Assembly: GCA_018398585.1 (NCBI GenBank) | Contig: JAGTTD010000018.1 | Coordinates: forward strand, 12,469,501 to 12,533,500 | Direction: 5' to 3' | Length of the DNA: 64,000 bases | Source of the DNA: Simmondsia chinensis | Lineage: Eukaryota; Streptophyta; Magnoliopsida; Caryophyllales; Simmondsiaceae | Part shown: one piece after another, positions 10,605-20,145 of the stretch | Numbering within the stretch: position 1 is the first letter of the stretch | Layout: each line of letters begins with the position of its first letter | Program-made: the position numbers and the translations under genes | Notes under the pieces: generated by a model | The model's database searches: none | What the model was told of the DNA's origin: nothing | The model's input: only the letters and a program-made list of their open reading frames with translations

Positions 10605-10710
10605 ACCCACGGCACCGAGGAGAAAGAAACTTGGGAAGACTTGGCTTACATTTTAAAGCAATTTCCAGACTTTAATCCTTAAGGACAAGGATCGTTTCGA
10701 GAGGACGGCA

Positions 10711-10981
10711 TTGTCATGAACCCTTGTCATGTCAAGCCCAATTTTCCTTCTCATGCACGGCCCACTTGCAATGTTTGGCCCAACTTAGGATAAATCTAGA
10801 ATTAGTATTTAAGTAAAATATTTATGTATTTTTGTAAGGGGGAACCGGTGCATTAATGAGCCAACCCCCATGCTTGCCTAAGTTAACTAGGTAATCATAA
10901 GCATGCTTGCATTAAATTAGGGAGTTGGTGCCTTAGCCTCCAAGGTGCATTAATGACCCACCCCCCCCCCCCCCCCCCCCC

Positions 10982-11018
<37 letters not shown>

Positions 11019-11230
11019 GATTGCCTAAGTCAACTAGGTAATCATAAGCATGCTTGCATTAAATTAGGGAAGCCTCTCTATAAATACTTGTAATTGGCAA
11101 TTGAGAATGTATCCACAAAAATTATTGAATGAAATATCATCTTTCTCTCTCTCTAATCCCACGTCTCTCTCTCTCTCAAATTCTCTCCTTTTCTCTAAAT
11201 TCTAACTTCTTTTCTCTTCTCTAAACTCCA

Positions 11231-11309
<79 letters not shown>

Positions 11310-11352
11310 CTCTTTCCCAATTTATCCAAGTCACGGACTTAGGTTCGTGACA
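10711..11352 (+). mobile_element. 3' LTR of element B
   Basis: It starts TGTCATGAACCCTTGTC and ends GGTTCGTGACA. From 10803 onward it matches the right half of the chimeric LTR at 8103-8571, but its first 90 bases are different, showing that the 5' LTR was replaced. It holds a 23-base poly(C) run at 10961-10983, a CT microsatellite at 10985-11017 and a second, longer one at about 11235-11306, both expanded relative to the other copy. A TATA-like CTATAAATAC lies near 11077. Confidence 0.8.
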
Positions 11353-12005
11353 CAACGCAAGTAAATCAAGTTATAAAATAGTTGTAGAAACACACAAGAA
11401 AGGTTGATTTCAAGTAGAGGACAATTATACTATATATATTTTTTTTTAATTATATAAAAAAATAAACAAATTAATTAACTTGCCAACTAAAATATACTAA
11501 AAGTCCTATATTCAAATAAAAGAATTGACACGTTATAAGGTATAAAGAGTGCTACCAATTTTTTGCAAGGGTCCTATGTGAACTGAGGCAATGTAGGGTC
11601 CAACGTATTGACGCTTCCGAAGGCCCGGAGTTCCCAGAGAAGCCCAGAAAATCAGATGGAAGCAACTGGCGATTGGTGGCAGCGAACACTAGGAGATCGG
11701 TGGCAGCGAAGAGCGGCCACAGACCACGGACGGTAGTGACCAAGAGAAACTCGATCTCAGCAGGCTAAGCAAAGCCAGAGAATGCAAAGCCAAGGTGTGA
11801 AGGTCTGGAATTTAGGTTTTTTGAGGTTAGAGTTCCGATTGGGTAGGTTGCTTTCCCAGTTTTAGGGTGCGGCTGTTTTGGGTGGTCAATGATCATAATA
11901 TGAATTTTATTTTTATTTTTATTTTTTTTGTTTTTGGGATGGCAAATGACAATTTGACAGAAAACTAATGGAAACGCTGAATCGAAACTTGCTCTGATAC
12001 CAATT
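11353..12005. other. Leader-like sequence between element B and the inverted LTR
   Basis: Bases 11356-11424 repeat the segment at 13814-13880 (CGCAAGTAAATCAAGTTATA...), which on the minus strand is gag leader of a chromovirus. The rest has no credible coding frame. On the minus strand it follows the primer site at 11991, so it may be the leader of the minus-strand element whose 5' LTR is 12006-12644. Confidence 0.4.
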
Positions 12006-12147
12006 TGATGGAGAACGCAAAGAAAGGAGAGAAAAAAAGGGTAGAGCAGCCCTGTGCCCTCCCACTAAGCAGCCTTGTGCTTACGTAAAATAGAACTAAG
12101 GAACATACCCAGTGCCTCAAGGGCTCCCGCCTATGCAGGGTCTTGGG

Positions 12148-12180
<33 letters not shown>

Positions 12181-12644
12181 CGGATGTACGCAGCCTTCCC
12201 CCTTCAGGGTGTCAACCTGAAGAGAGGTTGTTTCCCAGTGCCCCCAACCTGAGGGTGAGGACTTCTCAGGAGGTCACCCATCCTGGTACTACTTTCGCCC
12301 AAACACGCTTAACTTCGGAGTTCTAATGGGATCCGGTGACGGCGTGTTGGTGCCCTCTTTGGTTTACGTAAAATAGAAATATAGGTATTATTATTGATCT
12401 GAAGTGCTCATCGACATGGACTACAACAATATTTATAGAAATAGAAACTCGATAAGACTCCTAATCTTGATAAATGACTATCCAAATAAATAAAGGACTC
12501 CTAATCTAATAAAATAATTATCCTAATAAAATAATAAAACAATAAATGATTCTAGATAAAGCAAATCCTAAATAAAATCAAAATCTATTCAAGAATTCCT
12601 ATTTTTCCGAGAGTAATATTTTGAAATAATCCTAGGATCTCTGT
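12006..12644 (-). mobile_element. LTR of a Ty3 element, minus orientation, with SINE inside
   Basis: Read on the minus strand it runs from GTTGACAGAGATCC to CTCCATCA and is followed by the tRNA-Met primer complement (plus strand GCTCTGATACCA, 11991-12002). The same sequence lies in plus orientation at about 14361-14752, so the two form a large inverted pair. It was split by SINE copy 2; without that insert its length is about 356 bp. Confidence 0.65.
12096..12363 (-). mobile_element. 5S rRNA-headed SINE, copy 2
   Basis: On the minus strand it begins CCAAAGAGGGCACCAACACG, continues through the 5S-like landmarks (ACTCCGAAGTTAAGCGTG, GGATGGGTGACCTCCTG), then the Au-like body, and ends GGCACTGGGTATGTTCCTTA. 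A 31-base homopolymer (G on the plus strand, 12150-12180) sits at the same place as the poly(C) of copy 1. Flanking target duplications TTACGTAAAATAGAA (12081-12095 and 12364-12378) are perfect over 15 bases. It was inserted after the host LTR formed, because the LTR copy at 14361 lacks it. Confidence 0.85.
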
Positions 12645-12689
12645 CAACAAAGATTACAAAAGCCAAAAGAGAAATGTCTTCTCACCATT

Positions 12690-13112
12690 CATAAAAAATA
12701 ATTGTTTGATGACAAGTTAAATTTGAGACAAACTAACTCTGCTGTGACTGAGTATTACAATCGATTTGAGGAGTTGAAACTTAGATGTGGGATACGAGAA
12801 AGTACTTGGATGACAGCCATGAAATTCTTAAATGGCCTTAAGCCCCACCTCTAAAAGGTGGTAAGCTTACACTCACCTGAAACCCTGAATGACGCTTACC
12901 ATAAGGCCTTAGAGGTTGGGAGATACTTGAAAATCTCTAGTTTAGGTAGACTTACCGCCACTCTTGGGGATTCTAGTCATGCTAAATTTGGACCCAGCCA
13001 AAAGCCTACCGTAGCATCTCACACTCAAGGTCATGGCCAAGGTCAAGTAGTAAGCTCGGGTGGTGTCAAGTCAATTCCTTCCCACTCCACTGCTCTGATC
13101 CCAATTCGATAG
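12690..13112 (+). pseudogene. Gag fragment of a Ty3 element, plus strand
   Basis: Readable capsid features are TEYYNRFEELKLRCG, TAMKFLNGLKPHL and, after one stop, SPETLNDAYHKALEVGRYL. These are typical of the middle of Ty3 gag, where the chain spans F-x-x-G-L. It lies head to head with the minus-strand gag fragment that follows, so one of the two is inverted. Confidence 0.65.
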
Positions 13113-13129
13113 AGATTAAGCAACCCTGT

Positions 13130-13715
13130 GCCTAATCGAGGGGTTCCTAAGCAACCCTCGATAAGGTGGATCGAAACTTGCTCGGACTTTCCCAGTTATG
13201 TCAAATGGGTCATCAAGAGGGCCATATCGATGGTTATCATGGTAGGTTATAACTAAAGGGTATCTAGGGCATCTATCTCGACTTCTATCACGTGGTAGAT
13301 ACTCATCATCTGGGTGAAAATCATCATCCTCTTCGTGATTATTCAGACCATTCTCATGGTAGTGCCTAGGGCTCCGACAGTTTTGGTTTTGTGAAAAATT
13401 AGGGTCTCGAGGGGCTCTCTCAAGAACTAGGGGTCCATGGTCAGAACAAGGGTCAGGTTAACTCTGGACAGATGCAGCAGCATTAGGAGCTGAAGGAATA
13501 TGAGGGATGCTAGCACCTAAGTTGCTACCATTGTACTGGGATACTTGTGAGTCCAACGCACCCTGTAATTTAGCACAATTGGTTTCTAGGTTTTGAATGG
13601 TTTGTTCTAAATGTTGGGACCTTTGTCGAACATAAGCTAAGCCATCTTTAAACACCTTTTCTAATGCGTTATGGTCGGCCTGTAATTTCTCTATTGTTTG
13701 TCTCATGGACTCCAT
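13130..13715 (-). pseudogene. Gag N-terminal fragment of a Ty3 element, minus strand
   Basis: An 85-codon frame (13458-13715) starts at an ATG on the minus strand and gives a coiled-coil-like region rich in Gln and Glu (EKLQADHNALEKVF). After a stop, a disordered Arg/Asp/Pro-rich region is readable down to about 13130. A gag leader lies upstream at 13716-13880, partly duplicated at 11356. It is probably the N-terminal half of the same family as the plus-strand fragment at 12690, separated by inversion. Confidence 0.55.
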
Positions 13716-13866
13716 AATCCATTGTTATCCTCCTAGAGGTCACGAGCATCAATTATAAAAGAGTTTTTATTATTATTATTATTTTTTTTTTAATGCCAAT
13801 ATTAGAGTTAACATCGCAAGTAAATCAAGTTATAAAATAGTAGCAGAAACACACAAGAAATGTTGA

Positions 13867-14451
13867 TTGCAAGTAGAGGATTCCGTGATGATTCGTATTC
13901 GCCCTGAGTGGTATCCTAAGCACTCATTCAAGAAATTGTTTACTCGTGCTATGGGACCTTATCGCATAATTCGAAAACTTGGTTCTAACGGTTATTTAAT
14001 TGACTTGCCTTCTGACATGTCTATTAGTCCTATCGTTAATGTGGAGGATTTAACACCTTATTGAGGTACTTTTGAGCCTCCCACTTTTTCTGCAAGTGTT
14101 TCTGGTGGATCTACCACTTCTCACGTACCGGAGCCTAAATTACCTTCATTTAAGCAACCAATTGTGGATGAGATTGATGCAATCCTTGACGATGAATTTA
14201 TTACTACAACTGATGGAGCATCTCATCATTTCCTTGTACGATGGAAGGATCGTCCCATGTCTGATAATTCTTGGCTTTTGGAAGCAGATATTCGCCAATT
14301 TGCTCCTGACCTTCTTCAAGAGTACACTTCAAGTCACTCGCCAAAGGCGAGTGTTCTCCAGCCGAGTAGAGTTGATAGAGATCCTAGGATTATTTCAAAA
14401 TATTACTCTCGCAGAAATAGTAATTCTTGGATAGATTTTGATTTTATTTAG
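13867..14451 (+). pseudogene. Integrase C-terminus and chromodomain of a Ty3 chromovirus
   Basis: The first frame (13867-14064) carries the GPY/F module: DSVMIRIRPEWYP, MGPYRIIRKLGSNGYLIDLP and NVEDLTPY. A stop follows. From about 14160 a second frame has a chromodomain: IDAILDDEFITTTDGASHHF, then LVRWKDRPMSDNSWLLEADI. This is the C-terminal end of a plant chromovirus pol; chromodomains guide integration to particular chromatin. RT, RNase H and the integrase core are missing. The 3' LTR follows immediately. Confidence 0.8.
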
Positions 14452-14752
14452 GATTTGCTTTATCTAGAATCTTTTATTGTTTTATTATCTTATTAGGATA
14501 ATTATTTTATTAGATTAGGAGTCCTTTATTTGTTTGGATAGTCGTTTATCAAGATTAGGAGTCTTATTGAGTTTCTATTTCTATAAATACCGTTGTAGTC
14601 CATGCCAATGAACACTTCAGATCAATAATAATACCTATATTTCTATTTTACATAAGCACGGGGCTGCTTAAACTAGGCACGGGGCTGCTTAGTGGGAGTG
14701 CATAGGGCTGCTTTACCCGTTTTTTTCTCTCCTTTCTTTTTGTTCTCCATCA
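14361..14752 (+). mobile_element. 3' LTR of the chromovirus fragment
   Basis: It runs from GTTGATAGAGATCC to GTTCTCCATCA. It contains CTATAAATACCG (TATA) near 14582 and a short internal duplication of GCACGGGGCTGCTTA. It is the inverted counterpart of 12006-12644 without the SINE. The pol frame overlaps its start, as in many compact Ty3 elements, so the exact left edge is uncertain. Confidence 0.6.
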
Positions 14753-15132
14753 TGTACTTAAGGGCAATTTTGTAAATTTGGGACCCTAGGGTATTGCCTC
14801 CTTGACTAAGATGATGGAGTAACCCCAAATTCACCATCGCACAATTAGTGGTTGCCATTGAGGCCTTATACGCCAATGACTTCATTCAGCCCGGCTTCAA
14901 CCATTCCACCTATCACCTTGTTAGATGAAGTCAATTAGAACCCCAGCGTTGGTGGTGAAAGCGGCTCGATCTTCTTGCTCAACCTCCCGACGCTCACTGC
15001 TTCGATAACCACCATCGGCACCACCTTGGCCACTGTCATTTTTTCCATCTCTTTGTTCACCCTCCCTTGTCACCCTCGTCACCTTTATCATTCCCAAGAC
15101 CACCATCATCGAGCAGTTGCAGCTTAACTTAG
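14753..15132 (-). pseudogene. Internal region of a minus-strand LTR element (left half)
   Basis: Together with 19591-19819 this was one continuous stretch before the array inserted, as the CTTAG duplication shows. On the minus strand two short frames are readable (one with NLGLLHHLSQGGNTLGSQIY, one Gly/Arg/Glu-rich). They follow a primer-site complement and LTR at 19806-19820. I cannot assign the lineage. Confidence 0.35.
15128..15132 (+). repeat. Target-site duplication CTTAG (left) of the array
   Basis: It matches 19591-19595 perfectly and shows the three-LTR array is bounded by a single integration event. Confidence 0.85.
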
Positions 15133-15854
15133 TGTCACGACCCTAGCCGTGACAAAGTCCTATGCAGTAACCGAGAGCACCAAGGACAGATGTTCGGGTG
15201 TCAGGGTCGGATGTCAAAGGCTCACAGCTAGGTTCAAGTCCAGTTCGCAGCTAGACAAGTCAGCACCGGCCAAGGTCAGGCCCGTGCCAAGGCCGAGCCA
15301 GCGACGCAGGTGTCAAGGTCAATCCTCCAGCCGGTGGAACCGGTACCCGGTCGCAGCGGCAGCCCAAAAACACGCCTAAAGTGGGGCCTGGTTCTAGAAT
15401 CTTCCCAACTACCTTTCCCGCTCTTATTTGAATTCAAATAGTTTCCCGCCATTATATTTCCCGCCAATATTTGAATAATTCCCTTTCCCGCCAATATTCG
15501 AATAGGTAGTTGTTTCCCGCCATTTATTTTTATTTTCTAGATTTAGAAGTGTTCTAGGAGTTTCTAAATCCTTCTTTTAATTCTCTATAAATAGAAGAGC
15601 ATTTGCAATGTAATAATCAATCTATGAATCTAAACAAATCAATCAAAATGTGAAAGTTAATCTTTCTCTCTCATCTCCAAGTGTTCTTCTATTTCTTTCT
15701 CTCACCTAAACTCTAATTCTTTTCTCATCTAAAATCTATCTCAACTTCTATCTCTCATCTCAAACTCTTTAAATTCTATCTTTCTCAGCTCAATTCATCA
15801 ATTCTCGTTCCAAGTCCTATCCGAAATGGAGTCACGAATCCGAGGAACGTGACA
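15133..15854 (+). mobile_element. LTR 1 of the non-autonomous tandem array (family C)
   Basis: It is 722 bp, from TGTCACGACCCTAGCC to GAGGAACGTGACA. It contains CTCTATAAATAGAAG (TATA) near 15589, CCCGCCA-rich words and a CT-rich leader. It differs from LTR 2 and LTR 3 at only a scatter of positions, so the array is young. A primer site, TGGTATCAGAGC, follows at 15857-15868. Confidence 0.9.
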
Positions 15855-16998
15855 AGTGGTATCAGAGCCATCTTCGATTAGGAGGCTTGTTATCAAAAAA
15901 AAAAAAAAAAAAAAAAAATCCACTGCACTCATTTTTCATTCATCTTGAGATCAAGGATCTTATCATCAAAAAAAAAAAAAAAAAAATTCAGAACCGAACT
16001 AGTGCTGTTAGGTTGCTGCGCAGACGACGCCAACGAGCTAACACTGTCAAGGCGTTGGTCCCAGCTCAAGCAGCAACGACTGAGATCCAGCAGCTGAATC
16101 ACTTCGCAATCAGCAGTAAGTGAAGTGCCGGCAGTAGAATCAAATGTCATCGCTCAGTGGATCAGCTATGCCTTGAGAAAAAATCACAACGGAATTAAAA
16201 AAAATCACAATGAAATTAAACGAGATGATAGCAACCATCAACTCCCTGGATAAGAGGCTGAAGAATTACACGCACACCTAAGGAATTGATCCCGCAGACC
16301 ATCCTAACATTAGTCACAAGATCGAGACTGTGGATAAACCGGTTGAATCAACCATCGTTGAGGAAACCGGAGGCAACCTTGATGAGGACATGGACATAAT
16401 AATCGTTGAGGAAACAACCGAGCCATTTCCAGATGCATCATCGGAACCTGAAGAACATCTGGACAGCCAAGAACTCAACCTTGATCAGCTGCTTCAGCCT
16501 GATGAATGGCCTGGTGATGTCAGAGAACAACCGGTGCAACCATTCCTTGAGGAATCACATGAAACAATAGCCGTGAGCAACAACATGGTGACCTTGGCCG
16601 TGCCTAGTGACCAACAGCAACATGATGATCCAATGCACAAAGAACCGTGGTTGTGGGTAACCAAGGACGTGCAGCAGCGAAGGCTACAAGGTTACGTTGT
16701 CAATGCCAATGTCAAGGCACGAGTATGGTAGCGCTTCCCACGGACTGGAATTGGCACTAAAAACGCAGCTCATCTAAACCTAGCTTGTCCTGACTTGACC
16801 TCAAGAAAAGGGATCAGGTAGAACTCTTTGCGTACTTAAGTACTTAGTAGTTAATATGATGTAATAAATAAAATAAAATAAAAAAATCTAAGTACTTAGT
16901 AAAAGATGCTAGTAGAATATGTACTAGGAAAATATATTGTAATAACTAGAAAGTTAATAACATCCTTGAGGACAAGGACAAACTGAAGGGGAAGGGAT
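15855..16998 (+). mobile_element. Internal region 1 of the family C array
   Basis: It has the primer site, two A-runs of about 20 bases near 15895 and 15970, a gag-like acidic ORF and a purine tract GAAGGGGAAGGGA just before LTR 2. At 1.14 kb it has no room for pol. The copy at 17721-18866 is nearly identical. Confidence 0.85.
16144..16731 (+). pseudogene. Acidic gag-like ORF, array copy 1
   Basis: In frame from the ATG at 16144 it gives a helical N-terminus (LKKITMKLNEMIATINSLDK) interrupted by a TGA at codon 11 and a TAA just after the helix. A long acidic region follows (VESTIVEETGGNLDED, EPEEHLDSQELNLDQL, EESHETIAVSNNM). The frame ends prematurely at a TAG after KARVW, where copy 2 reads through to WERFPWTGIG. 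The helix resembles the N-terminal region of gag in element B. The acidic domain and C-terminal motif are shared with element A. No function is known. Confidence 0.55.
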
Positions 16999-17720
16999 TG
17001 TCACGACCCTTGCCGTGACAAAGTCCTATGCAACAACCGAGAGCACCAAGGACAGAGGTTCGGGTGTCAGGGTCGGATGTCAAAGGCTCACAGCCGGGTT
17101 CAAGTCTAGTTCGCAGCTAGACAAGTCAGGACCGGCCAAGGTCAGGCCCGTGCCAAGGCCGAGCCAGCGACGCAGGTGTCAAGGTCAATCCTCCAGCCGG
17201 TGGAACCGGTACCCAGTAGCAGCAACAGCCCAAAAACACGCCTAAAGTGGGGCCCGGTTCTAGAATCTTCCCAACTACCGTTCCCGCTCTTATTTGAATT
17301 GAAATAGTTTCCCGCCATTATGTTTCCCGCCAATATTTGAATAATTCCCTTTCCCGCCAATATTCGAATAGGTAGTTGTTTCCCGCCATTTATTTGTATT
17401 TTCTAGATTTAGAAGTGCTCTAGGAGTTTCTAAATCCTTCTTTTAATTCTCTATAAATAGAAGAGCATTTGCAATGTAATAATCAATCTATGAATCTAAA
17501 CAAATCAATCAAAATGTGAAAGTTAATCTTTCTCTCTCATCTCCAAGTGTTCTTCTATTTCTTTCTCTCACCTAAACTCTAATTCTTTTCTCATCTAAAA
17601 TCTATCTCAACTTCTATCTCTCATCTCAAGCTCTTTAAATTCTATCTTTCTCAGCTCAATTCATCAATTCTCGTTCCAAGTCCTATCCGAAATGGAGTCA
17701 CGAATCCGAGGAACGTGACA
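16999..17720 (+). mobile_element. LTR 2 (shared, central) of the array
   Basis: It is 722 bp, starts TGTCACGACCCTTGCC and ends GAACGTGACA. A polypurine tract lies on its left and a primer site (17723-17734) on its right. It therefore serves as 3' LTR for internal region 1 and 5' LTR for internal region 2. Confidence 0.9.
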
Positions 17721-18866
17721 AGTGGTATCAGAGCCATCTTCGATCAGGAGGCTTGTTATCAAAAAAAAAAAAAAAAAAAAAAAAAATCCGCTGCACTCAT
17801 TTTTCATTCATCTTGAGATGAAGGATCTTATCATCAAAAAAAAAAAAAAAAAAAATCAGAACCGAACTAGTGCTGTTAGGTTGCTGCGCAGACGACACCA
17901 GCGAGCTAACACTGTCAAGGCGTTGGTCCCAGCTCAAGCAGCAGCGACTAAGATCCAGCAGCTGAATCACTTTGCAATCAGCAGTAAGTGAAGTGCCAGC
18001 AGTAGAATCAAATGTCATCGCTCAGTGGATCAGCTATGCCTTGTGAAAAAATCACAATGGAATTAAAAAAAATCACAAGGAAATTAAACGAGATGATAGC
18101 AACCATCGACTCCTTGGATAAGAGGCTGAAGAATTACATGCACACCTAAGGAATTGATCCCGCAGACCATCCTAACATTAGTCACAAGATCGAGACTGTG
18201 GATAAACCGGTTGAATCAACCATCGTTGAGGAAACCGGAGGCAACCTTGATGAGGACATAGACATAATAATTGTTGAGGAAACAACCGAGCCATTTCCAG
18301 ACGCAACATCGGAACCTGAAGAACATCTGGACAGCCAAGAACTCAACCTTGATCAGCTGTTTCAGCCTCATGAATGGCCTGGTGATGTCAGAGAACAACC
18401 GGTGCAACCATTCCTTGAGGAATCACATGAAACAATAGCCGTGAGCAACAACATGGTGACCTTGGCCGTGCCTAGTGACCAACAGCAACATGATGATCCA
18501 ATGCACAAAGAACCGTGGTTGTGGGTAACCAAGGGCGTGCAGCAGCGAAGGCTACAAGGTTACGTTGTCAATGCCAATGTCAAGGCACGAGTATGGGAGC
18601 GCTTCCCATGGACTGGAATTGGCTCTAAAAACGCAGCTCATCTAAACCTACCTTGTCCTGACTTGACCTCAAGAAAAGGGATCAGGTAGAACTCTTTGTG
18701 TACTTAAGTACTTAGTAGTTAATATGATGTAATAAATAAAATAAAATAAAAAAATCTAAGTACTTAGTAAAAGATGCTAGTAGAATATGTACTAGAAAAA
18801 TATATTGTAATAACTAGAAAGTTAATAACATCCTTGAGGAAAAGGACAAACTGAAGGGGAAGGGAT
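17721..18866 (+). mobile_element. Internal region 2 of the family C array
   Basis: Layout is the same as 15855-16998: primer site, two A-runs, acidic ORF and purine tract. The small number of differences from region 1 suggests duplication after, or shortly before, insertion. Confidence 0.85.
18012..18689 (+). pseudogene. Acidic gag-like ORF, array copy 2
   Basis: This is the longer of the two array copies. From the ATG at 18012 the codon-11 stop of copy 1 is Cys here, but the TAA after the helix remains. The downstream frame (18198-18689) is open for 163 codons and ends with WERFPWTGIG and NLPCPDLTSRKG. It has very high Glu/Asp content and no zinc knuckle, protease or pol motif. The same C-terminal words occur in element A at about 7620-7717, so the ORF has been kept across two LTR families. 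Confidence 0.55.
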
Positions 18867-19590
18867 TGTCACGACCCTAGCCCTGACAAAGTCCTATGCA
18901 ACAACCGAGAGCACCAAGGACAGAGGTTCAGGTGTCAGGGTCAGATGTCAAAGGCTCACAGCCGGGTTCAAGTCCAGTTCGCAGCTAGACAAGTCAGCAC
19001 CGGCCAAGGTCAGGCCCGTGCCAAGGCCGAGCCAGCGACGCAGGTGTCAAGGTCAATCCTCCAGCCGGTGGAACCGGTACCCGGTAGCAGCAGCAGCCCA
19101 AAAACACGCCTAAAGTGGGGCCCGGTTCTAGAATCTTCCCAACTGCCTTTCCCGCTCTTATTTGAATTGAAATAGTTTCCCGCCATTATGTTTCCCGCCA
19201 ATATTTGAATAATTCCCTTTCCCGCCAATATTCGAATAGGTAGTTGTTTCCCGCCATTTATTTGTATTTTCTAGATTTAGAAGTGTTCTAGGAGTTTCTA
19301 GATCTTTCTTTTAATTCTCTATAAATAGAAGAGCATTTGCAATGTAATAATCAATCTATGAATCTAAACAAATCAATCAAAATATGAAAGTTAATCTTTC
19401 TCTCTCATCTCCAAGTGTTCTTCTATTTCTTTCTCTCACCTAAACTCTAATTCTTTTCTCATCTAAAATCTATCTCAACTTCTATCTCTCATCTCAAAAA
19501 CTCTCTAAATTCTATCTTTCTCAACTCAATTCATCAATTCTCGTTCCAAGTCCTATCCGAAATGGAGTCACGAATCTGAGGAACGTGACA
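18867..19590 (+). mobile_element. LTR 3 of the array
   Basis: It is 724 bp, starts TGTCACGACCCTAGCC and ends GAGGAACGTGACA. It is followed at once by CTTAG, the right target duplication. Like LTR 1 it reads CCCTAG where LTR 2 reads CCCTTG. Confidence 0.9.
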
Positions 19591-19819
19591 CTTAGCACCA
19601 CCTTTTCCACCTCTGCCGTGTCTGTTGCATCTAGTGGCAATGCTTGCTGTCCCAAGTTGGCCTCCGTAAGTCCTCCGACGACAACCTCCGATTTGTACAT
19701 TTTTTTCAATAGTACTCAGGTAATTGTCAAATTGTTCCTCCATTTGATTTATAGAAAAGGAACATTGCTCTACCACAAAAATCAAGCATGGTCCATGGAA
19801 AGATTGCTACGATACCAAT
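19591..19819 (-). pseudogene. Internal region of a minus-strand LTR element (right half), with primer site
   Basis: It continues 14753-15132 across the array. On the minus strand it starts with a primer-site complement (GATACCAA at 19811-19818 on the plus strand), then a short frame with MEEQFDNYLSTIEKNVQ that looks like a gag N-terminus. The coding region is broken. Confidence 0.4.
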
Positions 19820-20090
19820 TGTTATGATCCAAACCAGGAAGAGTGGCTAGATTTCCTCTTTTAATTTTAGCTACAGTTGATAGTAAAAATTGAGGGGGAA
19901 ATAGTGTAGAATTCAAGGAAGGGAGAATAGAATAGTAGAGGGAGAGAGAGAACTCAAACTTATAATTCTTCCATTACAATCATAGTGCCCCATTTATAAA
20001 GACTGGGAAAGAAGACTACTAGCTATTATACCCTAACTACATAATAAAGGGGAAAATTTATTTTTTCTGTTTCACAATGATTCACAAAAT
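19820..20090 (-). mobile_element. 5' LTR of the minus-strand element beside exon 1
   Basis: On the plus strand it begins TGTTATGATCCAAACC next to the primer-site complement. It contains GA-rich sequence and CATTTATAAAGAC (TATA on one strand). The far end is not clear, so 20090 is approximate. It lies within 60 bases of the host splice donor. Confidence 0.4.
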
Positions 20091-20145
20091 CATCTAAAAC
20101 CCAAAATTAAACCACAAAAACAAAGCGAGACAGGAAGGGACACAC

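Larger units (their letters stand above)
2059..20145 (-). other. 18.1-kb intron filled with transposons
   Basis: This is the interval between the donor (GT at 20144-20145) and the acceptor (AG at 2059-2060) of the host gene. Nearly all recognisable content is mobile: a gag-protease remnant, 5S-headed SINEs, fused LTR elements, an inverted-LTR scramble and a three-LTR array. Most of the larger elements (3300-11352 and 15133-19590) lie on the plus strand, antisense to the gene. That orientation would keep their poly(A) signals out of the transcript. Exceptions are the minus-strand LTRs at 12006-12644 and from 19820. No further exon with good coding signal was seen inside. That this is one spliced intron is an inference. 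Confidence 0.6.

Noticed and set aside
15887..16150. Lys/Phe-rich small ORFs across A-runs (also 17722-18018)
   Set aside because: They result from poly(A) tracts in a leader and differ between the two otherwise identical array copies.
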